DNA of 38,864 bases, from positions 1 to 38,864 of the forward strand of contig JAUXFG010000016.1 of the NCBI GenBank assembly GCA_030620115.1, read 5' to 3'. Positions 1-5,223 of this stretch are shown here, one piece after another; positions within the stretch are counted from its first letter, which is position 1; every line of letters begins with the position of its first letter. Made by a program: the position numbers and the translations under genes. This DNA comes from Candidatus Fermentibacterota bacterium. Lineage in GTDB: Bacteria > JAFGKV01. Below the pieces are notes generated by a model. The model had not been told where the DNA came from. It was given only the letters and a program-made list of their open reading frames with translations, and ran no database searches.

Positions 1-13
1 ACCAGAATCGTCA

Positions 14-61
14 TCAGATAATACTCTAGTAAATCCATGGATTTACTAGAGTATTATCTGA
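14..61. repeat. 48-bp perfect palindrome
   Basis: The sequence reads the same on both strands from 14 to 61, centred between 37 and 38 on CCATGG. Each arm is 24 nt and AT-rich, with no mismatch. Symmetry stops abruptly at 13/62, and the outer flanks do not pair. It could extrude as a cruciform or form a long RNA hairpin, but no T-run follows on either strand, so it is not a typical terminator. Being so close to the window edge, it could also be an assembly fold-back artefact. Confidence 0.9.
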
Positions 62-129
62 ATGCCAAAATGCCGGTGGTATTGAGACGGAATACAGCCC
101 GTTGGTGCACTGTATCCCGCTGGTAGCGA

Positions 130-330
130 TCGGATCTTTGATCAGAGGGGGAGTAGGGGCGTGTCTTCCCTCGGTAAAGCGCTTTCTGCACCAACGTCCC
201 CCAAAACACTCAAGATCGCGCTCCTTGACCAACTGCTCTCCGCGGGCAATCGCTCGAAACATGATAAGGTGCAATGCACCAGGCTTGCCTCCGCGTAGTC
301 AGGCGTCAAGCGACGAAGACGGGCGCATCT
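130..330 (-). pseudogene. Decayed N-terminal fragment of a RAYT-type (Y1) transposase
   Basis: On the minus strand the codons from about 290 down to 190 read KPGALHLIMFRAIARGEQL and then KERDLECFG. This resembles the start of the RAYT/Y1 transposase domain (PGALHHxxxRGIxRxxxFxDDxDRxxF). A TGA lies in frame just upstream at about 300. The likeness then continues in another frame (GDVGAESALP) before a stop, so at least one frameshift is present. The HUH catalytic motif and the catalytic tyrosine cannot be found. The remainder of 62-487 holds no gene I can support. The family call is from remembered motif patterns, not from a search. Confidence 0.5.
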
Positions 331-487
331 ATCCGTCCATTCGTGACATGAAACCAACCTATGACCCTCAAACTCAGAATGAAAGGAATAATCTCAGCAA
401 CGTCCCCAAGTCCCCCAGAACACGCTTGATGAACGTCGTCGTTCGAAAGGAGTTGCACCCAATCCTATTGACCGTGGAACGCGACAC

Positions 488-859
488 TCAGGCAACATGC
501 TTTGAGGCAAGCTCGCCAATCAACTTCGATGTTCTGATGTGTCGTTGCTTCGCCTCGGCCTCAAGCCGCTCATAAACAGACTCAGGAATTCGGCATTTCA
601 CCTGGCGTGTTGGTTCCTTCGCGGGGCGTCCCCTCTTGAGCCCAAGAATCTGGCGCACAATTCGATGAACCGCGTCCAGATGTTTCTTTCCGCCATCAAC
701 CGGAACTCTTGAGACGGAGTACCCGATCTTCCCAGCTTGGTCAGCAAAGAGCCTTACCGAAGCATCGATTCCCTTCGATTTCAACTCTCTGTTCACCATG
801 CTTTGAAAGCGCTGCAACTCCTTCGAGGAGGAGAGTTCGTAGAATTTCACTTTCGCCAT
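488..859 (-). CDS. Putative AT-hook/ribbon-helix-helix DNA-binding protein
   Basis: This 123-residue protein is the second gene of a two-gene operon. Residues 1-70 form a predicted alpha/beta domain that I do not recognise. Residues 75-82 (KRGRPAKE) look like an AT-hook or basic linker. Residues 85-123 begin with a beta-strand-like RQVKCRIPES followed by two helices, the pattern of the Arc/MetJ ribbon-helix-helix fold. It starts at ATG 859 with GGAG close upstream and lies 17 nt after the stop of the upstream gene. A perfect palindrome overlaps the operon promoter, so autoregulation by this protein is a natural inference. An antitoxin-like role is possible but not shown. Confidence 0.7.
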   Translation of the reverse strand: MAKVKFYELSSSKELQRFQSMVNRELKSKGIDASVRLFADQAGKIGYSVSRVPVDGGKKHLDAVHRIVRQILGLKRGRPAKEPTRQVKCRIPESVYERLEAEAKQRHIRTSKLIGELASKHVA

Positions 860-876
860 TTCTCCGCCCCTTTTCC

Positions 877-1233
877 CTATGAGCCGTCCGGAAGAAGGAG
901 GAACCCATCAGCCGACGAGTACGCGATCACAGCCATCCCTTCCTGGTCCAGCAGATCGCCGACCTCCGAGACGATTCCAGCGACTCGCTCCCGATGCTTG
1001 AGAAAAGCCTCTCTCGTTGTCATCGAAACGACGACCGTTTGACCTCTGTCTACGGCCAGCCCCGACCCATCGAGCATCTCCCAAGTACCTAGGCACGGCA
1101 TCGCAGTCGCCCCCCCGAACATCTCGCCGAAGGCCTTCAATAGAAGTTCGGTCGCCCTCTCAAGCTTCCTCTTGGACACCGCTTTGTTCGTGCGCGTCAG
1201 CGACGGGAATGGAACAGCCACCACGTACGACAT
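877..1233 (-). CDS. Conserved-looking hypothetical protein, first gene of the RHH operon
   Basis: This 118-residue soluble protein has no signal peptide or membrane segment and I do not recognise its family. The strand-helix pattern, with FGGAT near residue 40 followed by G-x-W, a variable loop and an Asp-Arg-Gly turn, then two helices and a last strand, suggests a small ferredoxin-like alpha/beta fold. ATG 1233 (MSYVV) is preferred because GGGAAG lies 8 nt upstream; a TTG at 1248 in frame is the alternative (123 residues). It is co-transcribed with the RHH gene 17 nt downstream. In toxin-antitoxin operons with the regulator second, the first gene is the effector, but nothing here proves toxicity. 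Confidence 0.7.
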   Translation of the reverse strand: MSYVVAVPFPSLTRTNKAVSKRKLERATELLLKAFGEMFGGATAMPCLGTWEMLDGSGLAVDRGQTVVVSMTTREAFLKHRERVAGIVSEVGDLLDQEGMAVIAYSSADGFLLLPDGS

Positions 1234-1261
1234 GCGAATTCTTCCCAAACCGGAGCTCCCT

Positions 1262-1312
1262 TTTTGGGTACTAAGTACCCAAAATTATAACACGCAACTG
1301 GCTTTGACGCAA
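1262..1312 (-). promoter_or_regulatory. Promoter with overlapping palindromic operator for the RHH operon
   Basis: Read on the minus strand: TTGCGT (1312-1307), a 17-nt spacer, TATAAT (1289-1284). Immediately downstream is a perfect inverted repeat, TTTTGGGTACT / AGTACCCAAAA, with a 1-nt centre (1284-1262). The expected transcription start falls inside the palindrome, so a bound dimer would block initiation. The site lies about 30 nt upstream of the first gene's ATG. This is a classical layout for an autorepressed operon. Confidence 0.75.
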
Positions 1313-1833
1313 CCGAACCGCATCCACCGGCTCATGTCCATACATCGCCAATCTGGAAACCCAATCATGGGGGCTGGGGTCGGGGTACCAGGAAGAAGTC
1401 GAGGGAAAAGCTATGAGCTCCGATTTCGACAATATTCCTCCGTTGCCGATCGGTGTCGGTTTTTGAGAAACGAGTTGTTCAGGACCAGAGCGTCACGACA
1501 CCAAGTGCTCGAGGACCGACGTAGTCCAGCTGGAAGGCGGGACGAACACTGCCCTTGTCGCCCGACTTTGGCAATCTGGTTTGACGAGATCTCTTGGTTC
1601 ATCCCAGGATCAAGGCACCTTGGAGCCGTCTCACTCACTCCGCCCAACACGTCCAGGGCATGTCCGGATCAGCTCCATACATCTCCCACCACCACCATGG
1701 TGTCATCCCGTCTCAGACCAGAAAACGTCCTATAGAAGCCCCATGGCACCCCACATTGCCTACCGAGGCCCTCGGCGTGGCGCGAAGAGGGCTCCGACCA
1801 ACACATTCTATCCCAAATGCCTCTTGATGATCC
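1313..1833. other. Intergenic stretch without a recognisable gene
   Basis: About 520 bp between the divergent RHH operon and the DUF2283 gene. Open frames exist on both strands (for example 1411-1650 minus and 1581-1901 plus), but their translations are rich in Arg, Ser and Pro, lack ribosome binding sites and match nothing I know. No tRNA, CRISPR-type repeat or strong hairpin was seen. Confidence 0.5.
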
Positions 1834-1861
1834 TTGCTCCATTGGAAAAACCGTGTATACT
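1834..1861 (+). promoter_or_regulatory. Candidate promoter for the DUF2283 gene
   Basis: TTGCTC (1834-1839), a 16-nt spacer and TATACT (1856-1861) fit a sigma-70-type promoter. The predicted start lies about 60 nt upstream of the ATG at 1930, leaving a short leader that carries the AGGAGAG ribosome binding site. Confidence 0.5.
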
Positions 1862-1929
1862 CGGAGTGGCTGAGACGAAATGCCATTTAGGCGTAGAATG
1901 ATGGATGACCGGAGATTGAGGAGAGCGAA

Positions 1930-2130
1930 ATGAGAATCAAAGTGGACAGAGAGAGCGATGCGCTCTACTTCCGACTCGATGAGAGCAGGATCGTCGAGTC
2001 CGAGGAAGTCCGCCCTGGTGTCATTCTCGACTTCGATGAGAATGATCGGGTTGTGGGTGTTGAGTTCCTCGAAATCTCGAGACGAGCCACCCAGGAGGAG
2101 CTCTCAAACATGCGGTTCCAAACCGCATGA
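1930..2130 (+). CDS. DUF2283 family small protein
   Basis: A 66-residue protein that fits the DUF2283 pattern: MRIKVDRESDALYFRL, an acidic middle, then PGVILDFDENDRVVGVEFL. Members are small beta-rich proteins of unknown biochemistry and are often found next to DUF4258-type or other toxin-antitoxin-like genes. No such partner is adjacent here, so this copy may be an orphan antitoxin-like gene. AGGAGAG lies 5 nt before the ATG. The last codons form a hairpin (ATGCGGTT / AACCGCAT, 2110-2128) that ends at the first base of the TGA stop. The decayed RAYT fragment lies antisense immediately downstream, and its open frame continues antisense through this gene, which is coincidental. Confidence 0.85.
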   Translation: MRIKVDRESDALYFRLDESRIVESEEVRPGVILDFDENDRVVGVEFLEISRRATQEELSNMRFQTA

Positions 2131-2133
2131 AAT

Positions 2134-2184
2134 GAATGTCGAATGTGAATGTCGAATGGGGTCAGGCCTAGATATTTGGTCATC
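2134..2184. repeat. Short tandem repeat and RAYT-element tail
   Basis: GAATGTCGAATG occurs twice with a 13-nt period (2134-2145 and 2147-2158) and is followed by GGGGTCAGGCCT (2158-2169). It lies at the 3' boundary of the decayed RAYT gene read on the minus strand. From memory, GACCCC-type tails often accompany such transposase genes in environmental genomes; this was not checked. It plausibly marks the edge of the mobile segment. Confidence 0.5.
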
Positions 2185-2734
2185 TGTTCGATACTTCCAT
2201 GAAGCGTTGTACCCACCCGTCGCTGATCACGTCGCTGAAGGCCGGAATCGGTCGTCAGTCGCCTTGCGACTCGCGTCGCGGCCACACTCAATGTCGCATC
2301 GCTCTGTTCTCTCACGGCCCATGCTGCCAAACTCCGCGCCTCTGACATCCTCCGCTCATTCCCTCCAGTCGCCAACGCCTCCTCTCGGACATTATACACC
2401 TCACATACCGCTCCCAGTACGGCATCCACGCTCACCAAGGATCTATCTTTCTCTTCCGTTCTTTTGAGTACTTCTTCTATGAATACATCATCACCCAGAA
2501 TCCTACCACCACGTACTCCTGTCAGGTCTTCGGCATCTTCTTCTCCTATTCCATCAAAGATGAACCGCCGATACGAACGCCGCGAAGTCTTGACGTCATC
2601 TCCAAACTGTGACAACACCCACTCCGTAGTGAGCCACGGAATCTCCCAATCTCCCACGTACGCTCCGTAGCTGCTCCAATAGCGCTGGCCTGGATTCGCT
2701 GCCAATCCTGCTCGTACGGGATTCAGATCTATTT
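2160..2734 (-). pseudogene. 5'-truncated RAYT-type transposase (C-terminal half)
   Basis: From 2734 down, the minus strand reads IDLNPVRAGL, then the WSSYGAYVG block and WLTTEWVLSQFG. These are typical of the region after the Y1 transposase domain in RAYT proteins. It continues into a C-terminal DnaA-like helix-turn-helix region (VDAVLGAVCEVYNV, SEARSLAAWAVRE). A TAA stands in frame immediately before IDLNPV, and no Y1 domain with HUH motif or catalytic Tyr lies upstream, so the N-terminal half is lost. After about 2240 the likeness fades, and the frame then runs antisense into the DUF2283 gene. It is probably a dead mobile-element remnant. Confidence 0.75.
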
Positions 2735-2763
2735 ATCTAATGTGTGACGCCACCCACCATACA

Positions 2764-2816
2764 CTTGCACGAATCTTGAGACTTGAAATTGACCGTAGTA
2801 GATGGTATAGTGCAAG
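2764..2816 (+). promoter_or_regulatory. Promoter and possible operator of the Phd/VapC operon
   Basis: TTGAAA (2783-2788), a 17-nt spacer and TATAGT (2806-2811) form a good sigma-70-type promoter about 50 nt upstream of the antitoxin ATG. A 7-bp inverted repeat, CTTGCAC (2764-2770) and GTGCAAG (2810-2816), brackets it, and a small palindrome AACTT-G-AAGTT lies at 2826-2836. Operator use by the antitoxin is inferred from the usual autoregulation of these modules. Confidence 0.6.
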
Positions 2817-2865
2817 GTGAAGGTGAACTTGAAGTTGTCAGGCATGCTGTCCTGGGAGGTGATTT

Positions 2866-3102
2866 ATGAGAAAAGTATCGGTTCTGGAGTTTCGAAAAGA
2901 TGCAAAGAAGATCTTGCGCTGGGCCAGTCAAGGTCAGAGGATGATCATGACATATCGCGGCAAACCGGTGTGTCGTATCGAACCCATTGATGATGAGACA
3001 CCGAGTGAGAATGATCCATTCTACAGATTGGATCAAATCGCTCAGACTGCAGGTCGAGGTCTGAACAACCAAGAGATCGATAGGATTCTGTATGAAACCT
3101 GA
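2866..3102 (+). CDS. Phd/YefM-type antitoxin
   Basis: This 78-residue protein begins MRKVSVLEFRKDAKKIL and continues with a YRGKPVCRIEPI block, the N-terminal DNA-binding and dimerisation pattern of the Phd/YefM antitoxin family. Residues from about 45 onward are acidic and likely disordered, which is the part that normally wraps and inhibits the toxin. GGGAGGTGATTT before the ATG gives a strong ribosome binding site. The gene overlaps the PIN-domain toxin gene by 11 nt, so the two are translationally coupled. By family analogy it should neutralise the toxin and repress the shared promoter upstream. Confidence 0.88.
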   Translation: MRKVSVLEFRKDAKKILRWASQGQRMIMTYRGKPVCRIEPIDDETPSENDPFYRLDQIAQTAGRGLNNQEIDRILYET

Positions 3103-3505
3103 CAAGTTTGTGGACACGAGTGGGTTTTATGCTCTGCTTGTCAAGCGAGATGACAGGCATCTGAAAGCAAAAGAGATTCTGAATCAGGCATCGCGGCGCA
3201 GAACTTGCTTTGTGACGACGGATTATGTGTTGGACGAGACTGCCACATTGCTCCGCGCGAGAGGGCTGAACCACATCGTACAAGCTTTGTTCAATACTAT
3301 CTTCGAATCGCGAGCATGCCGCGTTGAATGGATGGATCAAGATCGCTTTCTCGAGACAGTATCCTTTTTTGCAAAACATGCCGATCAATCATGGTCTTTC
3401 ACCGACTGTTTCAGTTTCGTTGTGATGAAGGAATTGAATCTCACGGAAGCGCTGACCAAAGATCACCATTTCAAAGAAGCCGGCTTCGCGTCACTGCTTG
3501 TCTAG
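3092..3505 (+). CDS. vapC: PIN-domain ribonuclease toxin, VapC family
   Basis: This 137-residue PIN-domain protein has the acidic metal-binding residues expected of an active RNase: Asp8 (FVDTSGFYAL), Glu49 (DYVLDET), Asp105 (SFTDCFSF) and Asp124 (TKDHHF). VapC toxins cleave tRNA or rRNA and stop translation when the antitoxin is degraded. The target of this one cannot be read from sequence. Length and motif spacing are normal, so it looks intact. Its ATG lies inside the end of the antitoxin gene. The stop falls at the left arm of a REP-like inverted-repeat element. The pairing with a Phd-type rather than AbrB-type antitoxin is common. Confidence 0.9.
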   Translation: MKPDKFVDTSGFYALLVKRDDRHLKAKEILNQASRRRTCFVTTDYVLDETATLLRARGLNHIVQALFNTIFESRACRVEWMDQDRFLETVSFFAKHADQSWSFTDCFSFVVMKELNLTEALTKDHHFKEAGFASLLV

Positions 3506-3634
3506 TAGCCGTTCATGGGTTGAAAGGTTCAGGGGTTCAGGGTTCTTCAGAAATCTGAACCTCTGATTCGTGGGATCTGATGGGTAACCTTGAATCCCGC
3601 TTCCAGCGGGAAACCCTGAACGGTGAACGGCTAC
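3505..3634. repeat. REP-like nested inverted-repeat element (130 bp)
   Basis: Perfect 11-bp outer arms GTAGCCGTTCA (3505-3515) and TGAACGGCTAC (3624-3634) enclose a 10-bp inner pair (3535-3544 with 3612-3621). An 8-bp pair AGGTTCAG/CTGAACCT (3525-3532 with 3555-3562) and a small CCCGC/GCGGG hairpin (3596-3610) also lie inside. GGTTCAGG-type words recur. The whole folds as an extended palindrome, as REP/BIME elements or small MITEs do. A RAYT relic adjoins it, which fits the known RAYT-REP association. Confidence 0.7.
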
Positions 3635-3639
3635 CCTTT

Positions 3640-3790
3640 CGATGTTCAAGCTGAAAGCCGAGCTCCCGAATAGCCCAGTAACAGAAAACGCTGCGTGCCT
3701 GCGGTCGTCCTCGCCGTATCGCAGCGGATACGCCTGCGCGGTCCACTGTCGCAAGCCTTGCAGACAGAGCCATATCGGTCATCTCGTTAC
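3640..3790 (-). pseudogene. Fragment of a RAYT C-terminal DnaA-like helix-turn-helix
   Basis: On the minus strand 3782 to 3642 translate to a segment with RRGRPQARSVFCYWAIRELG. This closely resembles the C-terminal helix-turn-helix block (ARSVFCYWAVRELG) seen in RAYT-type transposases. Nothing upstream resembles the rest of the gene, and downstream the frame enters the REP-like element. It is a third, short relic in the first 4 kb. Family assignment is from remembered motif similarity. Confidence 0.5.
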
Positions 3791-4017
3791 GAAGGTCGGC
3801 AAGAAAACCGCGCTGGCTTCGCCTCGATCGCGAAATCCTCGATGTGGCTTGGGCTACACCTCCCGGCTACGCCAAGGCTTCCGTCTATGTATGACAACGA
3901 CGTGACAAGCCGCCGTGACAAGCCGGTGGGCACGGCATGCCATGCCCCTACATGGGGAAAACCAATTCTGTGGCAAATCTGTGCGCCAAAACTGCGAACC
4001 TATTCCTGTGCGAACCC
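3791..4017. other. Intergenic remnant with small repeats
   Basis: No gene is supported here. A 12-nt direct repeat, CGTGACAAGCCG, occurs twice near 3901-3925. A 20-bp near-palindrome (GGGCACGGCA / TGCCATGCCC, one mismatch) lies at 3928-3947. The stretch is downstream of the ABC permease gene, but no hairpin followed by a T-run is visible on the minus strand, so no intrinsic terminator is called. Confidence 0.5.
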
Positions 4018-5214
4018 TTAGCCTTTCAGGCCGGTCAGGGTCACGCCTTTGACAAAGTACCGCTGCGCAAAAAAGAAGATGGCCACCACGGGCACCACCA
4101 TGATAGTGCTTGCAGCCATCAGCAGATTCCACTTGCCCGTAGCAGTCGCTGAATAGCTCCCGCCCCCCGCATACGTACTCTTGAATGTGGCAAGACCGAG
4201 GGCAAGAGTGGATTTCTCAGGTGAGAACAAGTAGATCAAGGGTCTCATGAAATCGTTCCACACGCCCATGAACACGAAAATCGCCACTGCTGCCAAAGCG
4301 GGTTTGGAAAGCGGCAGAATGATTCTCCAGTAGATGCCGAATTCGGAACAGCCATCTATACGGGCTGCATCCGAAAGCTCAATAGGAATGCCCCTGAAGA
4401 ACTGGCGGAGCATGAAGATGTAGAATGCGGTTGCGGCGGACCCAAGGTAGTAGGGAAAAACCAACGGCCAGTACGTATCCAACGCGCCAAGATACTTCCA
4501 GATATGGAAGTTGGGGATCATGAGCACAATGCCTGGAAGCATCATGCTTGAGAGGAGTATCATGAAAAGCGTATCCCGTCCGGGGAACTGAAGGCGTGCG
4601 AATGCATAGGCGCAAAGGGTTGATGACAGGATGACACCGACAATGCTCAGTACAACCACAAGTGTGGTATTGAGAAAGTATCGAAAGAAATCGAAAGCAG
4701 TAAAGACCTCTTGGAAGTTCCTCAGAGAGAACCCGTATCGCTCGCGGTAGTCCCCTCCCTTGACGATCATTCTGTCGTTCTCGACGAGACCACTGGTATA
4801 TAATTCGAGCACATGCTGCACCGGCTCGATGGTCGCGACGACATGACACCGCACAAATGTCTCGATGCCGGCTTCGGGCACCACCACGAGATCCCCATCC
4901 AGTTTCTCGGTGCTCACGGAGTGGATCGTCCCCTTCTGTGCCCCTTCGAGGATCTCCACCGAAACAATCCCCGGGATCACCTTCTGCACTTCCCCCTCAA
5001 CCCATCGCCCATCCACCAACGCATACTGGCGCTTTGGCATCACATAATCCACCATGCTCGCCGGAGTGGGCCTTCTCGGAAAGCTTCGAAAAAGCTCATC
5101 GGGCTTCTTGAACGACGTGTTCACCAGCCATCCGAAGGGCAGAATCATCAGAATGGATCCAGTGATGAGCAAGACCCAGACAAATACTGAACGAAGCCGA
5201 TGCCGATGAATCAT
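4018..5214 (-). CDS. MalG-like sugar ABC transporter permease with extra extracytoplasmic insert
   Basis: This 398-residue inner-membrane permease belongs to the CUT1 (MalG/UgpE) family and is expected to form the channel together with the MalF-like half encoded just upstream. TM1 is about residues 9-31. The conserved five-TM core starts near residue 160. The ATPase-coupling EAA loop is near 279-305 (SDAARIDGCSEFGIYWRIILP), with the key Gly present. Between TM1 and the usual NFQEVF segment lie about 100 extra residues (roughly 50-155), beta-rich and expected on the periplasmic side; typical relatives are about 275-300 residues. The gene follows the fusion gene after 9 nt, with only a weak ribosome binding site. 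The substrate is unknown but probably a carbohydrate. Confidence 0.88.
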   Translation of the reverse strand: MIHRHRLRSVFVWVLLITGSILMILPFGWLVNTSFKKPDELFRSFPRRPTPASMVDYVMPKRQYALVDGRWVEGEVQKVIPGIVSVEILEGAQKGTIHSVSTEKLDGDLVVVPEAGIETFVRCHVVATIEPVQHVLELYTSGLVENDRMIVKGGDYRERYGFSLRNFQEVFTAFDFFRYFLNTTLVVVLSIVGVILSSTLCAYAFARLQFPGRDTLFMILLSSMMLPGIVLMIPNFHIWKYLGALDTYWPLVFPYYLGSAATAFYIFMLRQFFRGIPIELSDAARIDGCSEFGIYWRIILPLSKPALAAVAIFVFMGVWNDFMRPLIYLFSPEKSTLALGLATFKSTYAGGGSYSATATGKWNLLMAASTIMVVPVVAIFFFAQRYFVKGVTLTGLKG

Positions 5215-5223
5215 AGTCGATAA

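Noticed and set aside
102-575. 157-codon plus-strand open frame at the left end
   Set aside because: It has no ribosome binding site, its composition is rich in Ser, Arg and Pro, and it is antisense to the RAYT fragment and the end of the RHH gene.
1965-2705. Apparently intact 246-residue minus-strand gene
   Set aside because: Only the middle resembles RAYT proteins. A stop stands just upstream of in-frame homologous codons, and the last third is antisense to the DUF2283 gene, so it is a truncated remnant and not a gene of that length.
3505-3634. CRISPR-like repeats (GGTTCAGG words)
   Set aside because: The words are arms of nested inverted repeats, with no regular spacer length and no cas genes in the window.
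3928-3960. Terminator after the ABC permease gene
   Set aside because: The near-palindrome and the CCCC/GGGG hairpin are not followed by a T-run in the minus-strand direction.
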